Source: Flavobacterium supellecticarium (GTDB lineage Bacteria > Bacteroidota > Bacteroidia > Flavobacteriales > Flavobacteriaceae). Taken from it: a stretch of DNA of 48,351 nt. Position 1 is the first letter of the stretch, and every line of letters begins with the position of its first letter. The position numbers and the translations under genes were made by a program. A model generated the notes under the pieces. It ran no database searches. It saw only the letters and a list, made by a program, of their open reading frames with translations, and was not told the DNA's origin. The stretch covers positions 1 through 48,351 of the forward strand of contig NZ_SSNZ01000013.1 of the NCBI RefSeq assembly GCF_004801375.1, read 5' to 3'. Shown here one piece after another: positions 15,344 through 24,996 of the stretch.

Positions 15344-18300
15344 CTATGTAGGCTGTGGAATTTCACTGTAAACCGAATAGCCATTGGCAAAATAGTCATT
15401 TGCTCCACTAACCTGAAGATTATACACCCGATAATTTCCAGTTATAAATTCGTTGTTTTGCAACGGTTCTCTTTTTTCAAACTCCCGTAAGAGTATATCA
15501 CCTAAAGCCAACTCACCTATTGGTAGCGTCGGAAGATGTAATTTTGTTTCTTCCGGCTGGTAAGACTTCCATCCGCTTTCTGTACGAACAGGATGTGGTC
15601 CTGTCATAAAAGGCACTTCATCATTCAAGCGGTATAATCTTACATTTGCCATATAATCAACCTTAGCGATCACCTTAACCGCACCCGTATACGATTTTAA
15701 AGTATCTCCCACTTGAATCTCTTCTATATTCTTACTCGGCCCGGTTATCATACTAATTTTTGTACCCGCAATAAAGGAGGTTCCGTTGCCCGTTGGCGTT
15801 GACGCTTGTCTTACTATTAACGGAACCGTATGCAATTCCGATGAATGATACTCTCCGTCGCTAGCTATCAAACGCACTCCTACCGTATATTCGCCTGGAT
15901 TAAGTCCTGTAAACGTATGCCCATTGGACGTTGAAGTCACTAACGATTCACCGTTAAAATACCATTCATATTGTAATCCCTGAATATTACTTGGATTACT
16001 CGTGACTGCATTAAGAGCTATTATATCATTTGTAGTTGGCTCTAAAGGACTCACATTCAAACTGGTAATTGTTACCTGTGTTTTCACATTAAGCTCAATA
16101 GAAGCGGATCCTTCTAAACCATCCGAATCTCTAATGGTTAACTTAACCGTAAAGACTCCGGCAGACGGTAACGTAACACCTACCGGATTACTGGCCCCTC
16201 CAGAAATAATTACATTAGGATCATCACAGGACCATATATAACTTGCATCCGTAATGAGGCCTGTGCCCGCTGTTACTTCTCTGTAAATTTTCACATAATT
16301 TCCTCCGGGTACATATAAGTTTGTATGAGAAGGCGTAAGACTTACCGTAGGCGGCGTACCGGTTTGTGGTTGTTGGGGTACGTACCAATCTGGAAGCGTT
16401 ACCACCTGAGAACAACCATTAGCTGTTGAAACCAGCACCGTGATCGGATTTCTTCGGGCGACATTAAAGAATATATTTTTAACATTTCCAGCAGCATCCG
16501 GTTTTAAAGCTACATAGCTTCCATTACCCAGAAAATCCCATTGATAATCATATTCTACTCCATTCGTATTTGAAACGTTAAACGTCACAACGGTTCGCGT
16601 CGAATCGCCTTCCGGATAATCAAACTTAACAGCACTGATTGTTACCGCTGGCACTGGTAAAAGTTTAACCTTACAATTGGTTGCTTTTCCGTTTACGGTA
16701 AAACTGATTTCCTGATTCTGCAACGCCGTTTCAACCTGGCTGGGATCGAATATATATTGTCCGTTGATCTTTCTAACACCTCCAAGAAGGCCATTTCCGG
16801 CAACAGCTTTTACTTCGCCATTTGATGGCGTTACGGTAAAGACCATCGGTTTTCCATTTTTACAAACCGTCGCAGATGGAAGGCTTAATGAAATCGGTGT
16901 TTTTGGTGTACAACAGATATAAGGCAAGACAAAATCGGCAATAACCTGTGGTTCTTCTTCCGATTTATAGACCAACACAAAAGTACTGCCGCTAAAAGCG
17001 CCACCTCTATGTTCCAATCCTGGATTTTTGCCAACAAAATCAACAAAATCAGCCTTATAAAAATCTTTATTATCCTGTAGCTGCGCGAGTGACACACTCA
17101 TCACCTCAAAGCCCAGCTGCTTCGTATTTTTTATCGTTTGAATCACGTCGACTACTTCGCGGTAATCACCGCCCTGATGCCCTTCAATAAGATAATAAGG
17201 CATCTTATCCGTATTGTAATCAAGTGGCATTTGTACGTTAAGTGCAGTCGAAAGATTCGTTTTATCATAATGTAAATTCGTATCGAAAGCTCTGTTTGTA
17301 GTTTTATCAAAATTCCAAAGGCGCAAAAGCTCATCCGAAATGGTATAATAAAACGGGATGGCACGATCTCCTAACGAACTTTTGTTCTGTGATGGTGTAA
17401 TGGTAATTTCAGCACCATTATTGGTCGGATTTCGAAACGACAACGTCAATACATTAAAACGTTCAATTAACACCCTAACCCGTAGTGTCTTTTTTTCGCT
17501 GTCTAAAACAGGCGAATTATAAAACTGATGTCTGGTATAATCGTATCCATCTGTTGGAATGAATTTCCCAAGAATCACGTGATTTGGGAAAGAGCCTACA
17601 TCGGGCAAGGCTTTCGTAAACGAACTTGGCAATAATCTGACAATTTCAGCATAGGTTTCCGCTAAGTCTTTAAGGACATCGTAGGCATACTGAAAATTAT
17701 TATTCTGATTAGCAAGCTGATTTAGCGTATTCACAAAGTTGGATCGATCGACCAACGGGATGTTCATTTTCCCCGAAATAAAATCAATGTTTGTAAACAT
17801 CCAGCTGTAATCGCTTTCCGTTGTACTATTTTTATAGGCCTGTTTTAACAGTTCCGGGGTTCTTAATTCCGGCGTTAAAATAACGCGTTTTAATTTTTTA
17901 GCTGTTGTTACGTCCCCCGAAATCACACGTTCCGGGAAAACCTTATCCTTAGCCAGAATCCGGTCTATACTATCCTTTGTTGTGACCAACACTTTTAGGT
18001 TTCGAATTTGTTGGATTCCGTGATTATCACAATCCACGCCACGACATGGTTTTACTTCTTTCTCATAACTTTCAAGATAAAGCAGCAAGTATTTGTCGTC
18101 AAAATTGCCAAGCGTAGCCAACGGTCTAAAATTCTTTGTCGCTTCTTCGGCTGTTGCCAATTCCCAAAGCTCTACCTCCAGATCTTCAGTTTCGTCATTA
18201 TAAAATGGCGGATACACGGCTTTACTATTGTCATAAACCCTCCAATGTGTAAATTCCTTATGGGATATGGTCATGTCTTTTAGTTCGCTCATATAGGTGT

Positions 18301-18592
18301 CGCCACTTAAATCCTGGGTTTTGCTTTTCTTGTTTAATGTAAGCAAATCCCCATCTGTAGTGATGGCAACACCTTGCGAAAGCATCATTTTGGTAAGCAG
18401 GCCATTTTCGTAAATCGGTTGTGGCTCTAAACCACACACAATTCCTACGCCTTCCAGCATAACCCGGGACAAGCGGTCCTGATCTTCAAAAAAATCCAGG
18501 AACTCGTTGAATTGTAGATCCTCTACTCGTTGCCCTTTACTAAACTTTCGGTATTGGGTTGCGATCTTATTTAATTGATAATTGTAATTCAT
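15344..18592 (-). CDS. Large eCIS-associated PKD protein with C-terminal Hint domain
   Basis: 1082 residues. The N-terminal half is homologous to the 19006-22158 product: T-Q-Y-R-K-F-S-K-G-Q, F-E-D-Q-D-R-L-S-R, G-V-A-I-T-T-D-G-D-L, V-D-C-D-N-H-G, Y-T-R-H-Q-F-Y-N-S-P and A-D-F-V-L-P-Y-I-C-C all recur. Residues about 590-930 are Ig/PKD-like beta domains. Residues 939-1082 form a Hint (hedgehog/intein) domain: S-F-I-A-G-T-K-I-S-M, I-Q-V-G-D-T-L, block-B T997-G-P-H1000, G-D-I-L-L, V-Y-N-L-Q-V-S-G and a C-terminal N-G-Y-S-V-Y. The first residue is Ser, not Cys. No toxin follows. It is the last gene of the structural operon; possible spike-associated or self-processing cargo (inference). Confidence 0.82.
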   Translation of the reverse strand: MNYNYQLNKIATQYRKFSKGQRVEDLQFNEFLDFFEDQDRLSRVMLEGVGIVCGLEPQPIYENGLLTKMMLSQGVAITTDGDLLTLNKKSKTQDLSGDTYMSELKDMTISHKEFTHWRVYDNSKAVYPPFYNDETEDLEVELWELATAEEATKNFRPLATLGNFDDKYLLLYLESYEKEVKPCRGVDCDNHGIQQIRNLKVLVTTKDSIDRILAKDKVFPERVISGDVTTAKKLKRVILTPELRTPELLKQAYKNSTTESDYSWMFTNIDFISGKMNIPLVDRSNFVNTLNQLANQNNNFQYAYDVLKDLAETYAEIVRLLPSSFTKALPDVGSFPNHVILGKFIPTDGYDYTRHQFYNSPVLDSEKKTLRVRVLIERFNVLTLSFRNPTNNGAEITITPSQNKSSLGDRAIPFYYTISDELLRLWNFDKTTNRAFDTNLHYDKTNLSTALNVQMPLDYNTDKMPYYLIEGHQGGDYREVVDVIQTIKNTKQLGFEVMSVSLAQLQDNKDFYKADFVDFVGKNPGLEHRGGAFSGSTFVLVYKSEEEPQVIADFVLPYICCTPKTPISLSLPSATVCKNGKPMVFTVTPSNGEVKAVAGNGLLGGVRKINGQYIFDPSQVETALQNQEISFTVNGKATNCKVKLLPVPAVTISAVKFDYPEGDSTRTVVTFNVSNTNGVEYDYQWDFLGNGSYVALKPDAAGNVKNIFFNVARRNPITVLVSTANGCSQVVTLPDWYVPQQPQTGTPPTVSLTPSHTNLYVPGGNYVKIYREVTAGTGLITDASYIWSCDDPNVIISGGASNPVGVTLPSAGVFTVKLTIRDSDGLEGSASIELNVKTQVTITSLNVSPLEPTTNDIIALNAVTSNPSNIQGLQYEWYFNGESLVTSTSNGHTFTGLNPGEYTVGVRLIASDGEYHSSELHTVPLIVRQASTPTGNGTSFIAGTKISMITGPSKNIEEIQVGDTLKSYTGAVKVIAKVDYMANVRLYRLNDEVPFMTGPHPVRTESGWKSYQPEETKLHLPTLPIGELALGDILLREFEKREPLQNNEFITGNYRVYNLQVSGANDYFANGYSVYSEIPQPT

Positions 18593-18631
18593 TTTTAATA
18601 ATTTAAATGGTTTAGCAGCTTTCTCAGGAAG

Positions 18632-18775
18632 TTATACTGCGGTTATTTTGCATTCCATTACGGTAACATAAGTCCCGCAGTATTTGTCCTGATTGTATTC
18701 AAGCGTGACGCGTTTTATAAATCCTTTAAAGATGTTATTACTTACAACTTTTGCATCCACAACCCGTATCCACAT
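18632..18775 (-). CDS. Small overlapping gene, beta-rich 47-residue protein
   Basis: Starts at ATG 18775 inside the 3' end of the 88-residue gene in another frame (38-base overlap). It reads M-W-I-R-V-V-D-A-K-V-V and later V-T-L-E-Y-N-Q-D-K-Y-C-G-T-Y-V-T-V-M-E-C. The composition and alternating hydrophobic pattern are typical of a beta protein and fill an otherwise empty 139-bp gap. No family is recognised. A programmed frameshift joining it to the 88-residue protein is an alternative. Confidence 0.5.
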   Translation of the reverse strand: MWIRVVDAKVVSNNIFKGFIKRVTLEYNQDKYCGTYVTVMECKITAV

Positions 18776-19004
18776 GAGCTGCCTTTTTCTCCAACGTTCC
18801 TAAATAGTCCCTGTATTTTGCTATAAAAGCATCGGCAGATTGCGTCATAATAATCCTATCTTCTACGGTATCAAAACAAAAAAGAACCTCTTCATTATTC
18901 ATTACCATAATTTGTTTTATGTCGATAACGGCATCGCTTGTGGTTAGCAAACTGTTTACGTCGATGACGATTCCGTCTTTTTCATATTGTTCGATCAGTC
19001 TCAT
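18738..19004 (-). CDS. Small protein with Cys-rich C-terminus
   Basis: 88 residues, mixed alpha/beta, ending in H-V-D-T-G-C-G-C-K-S-C-K, a possible metal-binding tail. It starts directly after the stop of the 1050-residue gene and precedes the Hint protein gene, so it belongs to the structural operon. It may be a chaperone or capping subunit for its large neighbours. No family is recognised. Confidence 0.7.
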   Translation of the reverse strand: MRLIEQYEKDGIVIDVNSLLTTSDAVIDIKQIMVMNNEEVLFCFDTVEDRIIMTQSADAFIAKYRDYLGTLEKKAAHVDTGCGCKSCK

Positions 19005-19005
19005 A

Positions 19006-22000
19006 TTATTTCTTTATTTCTCCTGTACAAGGGTTAATAGTCAGGAAGTTATTTTTCGGACAACCGTTATAAATTACCGCACCATCTAATTTCAATGTAG
19101 TCCACGCTACACCGCTGTGACAAGAACTGTCTGCACAAACCAATGAGAACGAAATGAATCCGTCGTTAGGTTGGTTTGCCGCAACAATAGCTTGTGCTTC
19201 TGCTGCTGAAATACTGTAAGTCCATTTACGAGATCTTCCAGAAGTTTCTCCATCCCCATAAGACTGTCCAGGCTGAAGCGCTGCGCTACCATTATTTAAG
19301 TTCACAATATTACTTCCGTTTGCCGCACTACCAAGTTGGATCGAGTTCGCTAATAATTTGAAACGAGCCGAATTACAAGCGTGTCCACCCGGACAAGGTC
19401 CTTTGGTGTCATGATATTGAATGGTAACTTCTAAACCGGATAAACATTTCACGGTGGTTTGTCCTTTAATTACAATCGGTTTAAGGTCATATTTTTTAGA
19501 ACAACTGTTAGGGTTCGAAATGGTAATCGTTGGTCTGAAAGTCTCTTCCTGACCGGCAACAAGTTTGTATGTATTCCTGATTTTACCGTCTGATGGTACA
19601 GCACCCGACGATTTTTTACCATCACCAAAATCCATCACATAGGTCAAATTGGTAAGTGTTCCGGCAACAGTAAAGGTCACCTCAGCATCCGGATGATCCG
19701 GAACTTCTCCATGAATTGGTTCCGAAGCGGTTACCGTTACATTTGGCAATGCATGTACAATCATTTTTGCTTCCACTGGATCGTCGTTAACGGTAAAGCT
19801 GATTGTTTTACCTAAATCGGCTGCCGCCACAAGGCTTGGATCGAAGAAATTCTGCCCTGCGGTTTTGGTAACAACTTTCACTTCCCTACCGGCAATATTC
19901 GCTTTGATGTCGCCATCCAAAGGAATAATCGTAAATGGAACTTTTGCATCATTCTGACATAATTTAGCAGAAGGCAATGCCATAAATACCGGATCTTTTT
20001 TCGAACAACACAAATACGGCAATGCGAAATCGGCCAAAACGGCATTATGCTCTTCCGATCTGTAAATCAAGTATAAAGTACCTCCAAACGGTACACCGCC
20101 ACCATGCTCTAATCCTGATTTCAGATCCAGGAAATCACCTAAAAATTCGGTATCTACCTTTTCTTCTTTGGCCGTTTGTGTTACAATTGAAATCCCGGAA
20201 TCGGCAACCGCTTTAAAATCGATTGTATTTAATAATTTCAACTGATTATCCAAACCGGAAATCGTTCGTAAGGTTTGCTGTGCATTGACCTGATTACTAA
20301 TATCGCTGGAAATCGAGACCAATTGTGCTCTCAGATCCTTGATGGATATGGTCGTCAACTCTGGGCCAACTGGTAAAACAGGAGTATCCGGTACCGTCGA
20401 TCCATCACTAGGTGATGCAGCCGAAGCAATACTTGAAGCATCAGCCTGAGCAGCTGTAACATTATCTAAGCCATTCATCCGAGCGGTTACTGCGCCAGTG
20501 GTTGCCGCAGTTGCGACAGTAGCTGTTGCGGCAGTAGCCGTTGTAACCGTTGCATTGAGCGATCTGCTAGTGCTTTTTTCCAATGATAATCCGGAAACTT
20601 TAAATGCCAATCCATATTTATCCCTAAGGGCATTAATATTTTGCATGGCAATGGTATAGGGCATCCCTACAAAACCTTCGACTCTGTAAAAATCGTTGTG
20701 ATCCATATTGTACAGCAACGGATTACGAATAAAATCGTCGGTTGCCAGATTGGTTTTATGGTAGCTAAGGTTATAGGTTTCCTTATAATTTTTTGTTTTT
20801 TCAAAATTCCATTTTTTTAACAGATCCAGATTCACATTATAATAAAACGGAATGGCTTTTTCACTTAGCGCAACCCCCGTGTTGGACGGTGTAATAACGA
20901 TTGGGCCTTTAAACGATTGGAAATTTTTAAGTTTTTGCGTAAAACGGTTCGCCAACGAAATCAGTTTTTCTTTGTTTTCATCTTCATTGGTTGTGATTGG
21001 CGCATTATAAAAACTATGACGGTAAACCGTATGATCTCCAATATTTAACGGTGCTCCAACCAGTCCTAACATAAGGTGCTTTTGAAATGCGTTGATATCC
21101 GGACAACATTCGGATTTAAGATGCAATACCAATCCTTTGATTTCATTGTATGTATCCACTAAATCTTTTAGCAAATCATAACGGTACTGATAATCGTATG
21201 GAGTCGTATTTAATACCTGATCCAGTTTTCCTCTTAAGTCTAATCCACCAAAATCCATGGTGATATCAAACATCTCCGCAATATCATTAAAACTAGAATC
21301 CAGGTCGGAAATAAGCGTACCACTCTGAATGGCATTCTGAAATTTTGTACGTAAAGCCAATTCTGTTGTTACACTTCTATCCAGAATTACCCTTGGCACT
21401 TCAATATTTTTTAACTGGTTGTAAAGTAACTCGTAGTTATTATACTGTTGATAAATACTATCATATGCATTACTGTTAAGGGAATAGAAATCCAGGTCGC
21501 TTCTGTTTGCCAAAAGCACTTTAAGATCCGATACCTGTTCGGCTCCATTATTGTCGCAATCCACATCCTGACAAGGCGATTCCTCATTCGAATAGCTTTC
21601 CAGATATAGAATTACAACTTTATTTCGCACTTCCTGTTGTAATTCCGATACAGGATGAAAGGCAGTAGCAGTAGCGCCATTTCCTACCAAAGTAGTATAG
21701 TCGTCCTCGGTAAACAATTCCAATAACGGCATTTGTGTATTTCCACTATAGAAATGCTTATATTTATAGGTATCCAAATAGGGTCTGTAGTAGGCATATT
21801 TTTTTTCGGCCTCGTCTATTTTAACCTCTTTCGATCTTGATCCGGGAATATTTTGACGCAATGTAATCAGATCCCCATCAGTGGTAATACCCACACCTTG
21901 CGAAATCGTAATATATCGGAATGCCTGTTGTACCTGTTGTTGATGGTTCGGGTTTACCACTGAGATTCGTGCAGCAGTATCCGCCAATAAGCCCGTTTCA

Positions 22001-22158
22001 AAGCCGCAACCAATTCCAACACCACTTAGTCTGGTTCTTGATAAACGATCCTGATCTTCAAAATAATCAATAAACTCATTCAATTGCCCCTCGGTTAACG
22101 CCTGATTGACGTTGAACTTTCTATACTGGGTCGTGATACTATCTAATTTAGTGTTCAT
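19006..22158 (-). CDS. Large eCIS-associated protein, paralogue of the Hint protein without Hint domain
   Basis: 1050 residues. Shares with 15344-18592 the N-terminal T-Q-Y-R-K-F, F-E-D-Q-D-R-L-S-R, G-V-G-I-T-T-D-G-D-L, D-V-D-C-D-N-N-G, Y-R-H-S-F-Y-N-A-P and A-D-F-A-L-P-Y-L-C-C motifs. An Ala/Thr-rich linker lies near 545-605. A PKD-like segment (Y-V-M-D-F-G-D-G-K) occurs in the C-terminal third, which then ends in a Cys-containing domain in place of Hint. It directly follows the Afp12-like gene, the place where other loci keep fibre or host-interaction genes. Likely baseplate-attached; function unknown. Confidence 0.75.
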   Translation of the reverse strand: MNTKLDSITTQYRKFNVNQALTEGQLNEFIDYFEDQDRLSRTRLSGVGIGCGFETGLLADTAARISVVNPNHQQQVQQAFRYITISQGVGITTDGDLITLRQNIPGSRSKEVKIDEAEKKYAYYRPYLDTYKYKHFYSGNTQMPLLELFTEDDYTTLVGNGATATAFHPVSELQQEVRNKVVILYLESYSNEESPCQDVDCDNNGAEQVSDLKVLLANRSDLDFYSLNSNAYDSIYQQYNNYELLYNQLKNIEVPRVILDRSVTTELALRTKFQNAIQSGTLISDLDSSFNDIAEMFDITMDFGGLDLRGKLDQVLNTTPYDYQYRYDLLKDLVDTYNEIKGLVLHLKSECCPDINAFQKHLMLGLVGAPLNIGDHTVYRHSFYNAPITTNEDENKEKLISLANRFTQKLKNFQSFKGPIVITPSNTGVALSEKAIPFYYNVNLDLLKKWNFEKTKNYKETYNLSYHKTNLATDDFIRNPLLYNMDHNDFYRVEGFVGMPYTIAMQNINALRDKYGLAFKVSGLSLEKSTSRSLNATVTTATAATATVATAATTGAVTARMNGLDNVTAAQADASSIASAASPSDGSTVPDTPVLPVGPELTTISIKDLRAQLVSISSDISNQVNAQQTLRTISGLDNQLKLLNTIDFKAVADSGISIVTQTAKEEKVDTEFLGDFLDLKSGLEHGGGVPFGGTLYLIYRSEEHNAVLADFALPYLCCSKKDPVFMALPSAKLCQNDAKVPFTIIPLDGDIKANIAGREVKVVTKTAGQNFFDPSLVAAADLGKTISFTVNDDPVEAKMIVHALPNVTVTASEPIHGEVPDHPDAEVTFTVAGTLTNLTYVMDFGDGKKSSGAVPSDGKIRNTYKLVAGQEETFRPTITISNPNSCSKKYDLKPIVIKGQTTVKCLSGLEVTIQYHDTKGPCPGGHACNSARFKLLANSIQLGSAANGSNIVNLNNGSAALQPGQSYGDGETSGRSRKWTYSISAAEAQAIVAANQPNDGFISFSLVCADSSCHSGVAWTTLKLDGAVIYNGCPKNNFLTINPCTGEIKK

Positions 22159-22170
22159 TCTTTTTCTGTT

Positions 22171-24966
22171 TTATATGTTTGATTGTCCTAGTATGATTTT
22201 TCCATCCAGACTGTCGTTATCGTCCACGGCACAGTCTAACAGCCTTCCCGGCTTATAGATATTATTTAAGCTGGTTAGCGCATTCAATAATGCTGTAGTA
22301 CTGCTTCCCAAACTGCTAATATTATTTCGTGCTTTATCGAGAAGGAATTTCTTATAGGTCTTTTCGAAATTCGCCAGATCATTCATAGCTGTTTCGACCT
22401 CACCCTGTCTGTCGCCAACCCAACAAATTTTTGCTAAAACATGTGCCGGAAGTTCCTGTCGGATAACCGTTTCGGCATAGCGTCTAAAATCATAATCTGA
22501 AAAACGATAGGCATATCCGGAAAGTATTATACTGACACGGTAGGAATACGGATCAAAAATATCGTCCTCACAACCGTCTTCACAGGTGGTCATAAAAGCA
22601 TTCGGATCGGCAGCACCAGAGCCACCATCGCCATCATACATCACTACAAAAGTGTCTTCAATAGCCATACAGCCAATACCACCCATCAAATCATAATTCT
22701 TAACCGTTGGTTTTAACGTCAGGTGATCCACCAGGAAGATTCCTTCTTCTGTAAAGCGATATTTGAAATAATCCACCAGATTACGGATTCCTGTTCTTAA
22801 GGCATCCTGCGACGTGTACGGGTTATTTTTTTTATGGCATGCGATCACTACCGGCTCCGGGGAATCGTCTACAACTTCCAGATAGAAATTATCCATTTCC
22901 GATCGGCGAACCATGATGTTTCCGATGCGTTCACCACCTACAAAAGTGATATCCAGCTTGTTTTCAAGATCTTCCTGATCAATCTGAATGATTTGAAAAA
23001 CCGCTTCGTTTAACGTACTTGTAGCGCCATATTCAATTTTGAAGCTTTTAACACCACTTAGAATAACAGTATTATCCGTAGTGGTATCCTTAATTCTCCA
23101 TTTAAAAGCCCTGGCACCGTTTTCTGTAACTTCAATAATTTGCACTGGCGAATTGGATACATTTCTATGGTTGTAATCTTTCATCCCCAACAATCGCGCA
23201 ATTCTTTTTTGTACTCCGGAAACGTTACTGGTATTCCATATATCGTCATCGGCGGTTAGGGTATAATTATGCCCCAATCCTCTATCGGCACTCAATGTAC
23301 TGTACTCGCTCAGGAAAACTTCTTTGTTTCGCAATACAATTTCATCTGTAGACACTCCGTAAAGTGTTTTCATCAGGAAGGTATAATCGCTAAATGTTTC
23401 TGCAAACCGGGCAATCAGGTGATCCAGAAGTTCGTTTCTTCGTTCTACACTATTGTCCAGTTCTTCATATAAAGCATCGGTAAGTACATCATCATTGTTG
23501 GTTACATAATTCTTAACCAGACTTTCAAAACCATTGATTCCTTTAAGTGCCTGAGTAAAATAGGTTCTTTTCAGTTTACCGTTTACACTCAGTATTTCTT
23601 TTACTTTTTCAAGATGTTTGAAATAACTGGCCAGTACTTTATCAAAAAACAACAAATACCCTTGCAACTGCTTGGCAAGTGCTTCTCTTTCCACACTTGG
23701 ATTTCCAATAATTCCGGAGGTTCCTACACCATAGGTATCCGGGAATTCGTTTAAAATAGAAGCATAATTCCCCAGGTCATAGGCCGTTCCCTTAGGGATT
23801 TCCAATGTTTTGTTTAATCGTGCATCTTCGCGAAGTGCTTCCTGCTCCTGACGGAATTTTTCCAGGTATTCGTCTACTTTTTTACGGTTGATATTTAGTG
23901 GAAGCGATCCTTTGGAATAGCTAAAAGAACTTTGCTCACACAATACCGGCTTACGTCCTTCTGCAATACAGATTACCCATTCGTCACTTTGTTGTAAAGT
24001 GCCGTCACATCCGGCGATAGAAATTTCTTTGATTTCCTGAACGCCTTCAACTTTCATAATCACATTGATGATATCGGACAGTCGTACTTCTTTTCTTAGC
24101 TGACTGTTCTTAAGTTCTTCTGTATCGATAAAACCATTATCCAAAAGCGGTCCGTCAAAAATCTGATCGGTTGTATAGCCTTTGTCAAGCATCTGTTTTA
24201 AGGAATAGAAATGTACTTCCGGTGACAGATAATTGTTGATACTTCGCAATACTTTAGCGTGTACCAGTTCCTCATCGGCTTTGTTTGTAACGCCAATTCG
24301 GGCACAAACCGCGATACTTTGCGTTTCAATTTCCTTGATATCAACCAAATCCTCACAAAGGTTTCTATTGGCATGATAGCGCTCCAGGATTTTGATTCGG
24401 GTATTCGATCTGTCGCATATATCGGTTGTTTCTTCTCCTTCAAGGTCTTCTCCATATTCTACATAAAGATCATAAAGCCCTTTTACCGGAAAGCTTTTTA
24501 TTTTGGCCGCACCTACTAAATCGTCCGGATTTAACGCCAGTTTTGTTGAATCACAATCGGCATAAATCAATTCAGTCCGAGGACGCCACCAACAATTTTT
24601 TACAGCGCGGCTGCTTCCTGATTTTAAACCAACATCGATAAATAACTTCCTGTAATCCAGCTCATTTAAAGGCCTTGAAGGCAGAATATCGGCCGCTTCA
24701 ATAAATTGGCTATCAATACCTTGACCCACTTCATTCGAAGACAAAATATCTTCCATATTAAGATTCATACGCATCCCCAGATCGGTAATGGCATAACTTA
24801 ACACTTCCAACGTAGTGATCCCGGGATCATGAGAATTATAATCGGTCCAAAGTTTACTACCCAGTTCTTCTATGTATTGAATACCTGTCTTTCGTAGGAA
24901 CTGAAAATCTAACTGGTCTTCCGTTTCAACTTTTTTAGGTATACTAATATGACTATTTTCTGACAT
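22171..24966 (-). CDS. Afp12-like baseplate protein
   Basis: 931 residues. The N-terminus contains L-W-T-D-Y-N-S-H-D-P-G-I-T-T-L-E and E-V-L-S-Y-A-I-T-D-L-G-M-R, a hallmark of eCIS baseplate wedge proteins related to phage gp6/gp7 (family knowledge). Long alpha/beta regions and an acidic middle follow, with a second wedge-like region in the C-terminal third. It follows the Afp11-like gene after 30 bases, as in Afp/PVC operons. Role: outer baseplate ring that triggers sheath contraction. Confidence 0.88.
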   Translation of the reverse strand: MSENSHISIPKKVETEDQLDFQFLRKTGIQYIEELGSKLWTDYNSHDPGITTLEVLSYAITDLGMRMNLNMEDILSSNEVGQGIDSQFIEAADILPSRPLNELDYRKLFIDVGLKSGSSRAVKNCWWRPRTELIYADCDSTKLALNPDDLVGAAKIKSFPVKGLYDLYVEYGEDLEGEETTDICDRSNTRIKILERYHANRNLCEDLVDIKEIETQSIAVCARIGVTNKADEELVHAKVLRSINNYLSPEVHFYSLKQMLDKGYTTDQIFDGPLLDNGFIDTEELKNSQLRKEVRLSDIINVIMKVEGVQEIKEISIAGCDGTLQQSDEWVICIAEGRKPVLCEQSSFSYSKGSLPLNINRKKVDEYLEKFRQEQEALREDARLNKTLEIPKGTAYDLGNYASILNEFPDTYGVGTSGIIGNPSVEREALAKQLQGYLLFFDKVLASYFKHLEKVKEILSVNGKLKRTYFTQALKGINGFESLVKNYVTNNDDVLTDALYEELDNSVERRNELLDHLIARFAETFSDYTFLMKTLYGVSTDEIVLRNKEVFLSEYSTLSADRGLGHNYTLTADDDIWNTSNVSGVQKRIARLLGMKDYNHRNVSNSPVQIIEVTENGARAFKWRIKDTTTDNTVILSGVKSFKIEYGATSTLNEAVFQIIQIDQEDLENKLDITFVGGERIGNIMVRRSEMDNFYLEVVDDSPEPVVIACHKKNNPYTSQDALRTGIRNLVDYFKYRFTEEGIFLVDHLTLKPTVKNYDLMGGIGCMAIEDTFVVMYDGDGGSGAADPNAFMTTCEDGCEDDIFDPYSYRVSIILSGYAYRFSDYDFRRYAETVIRQELPAHVLAKICWVGDRQGEVETAMNDLANFEKTYKKFLLDKARNNISSLGSSTTALLNALTSLNNIYKPGRLLDCAVDDNDSLDGKIILGQSNI

Positions 24967-24996
24967 AATTATCTATTTTTTATCTATTTGTTTTGT

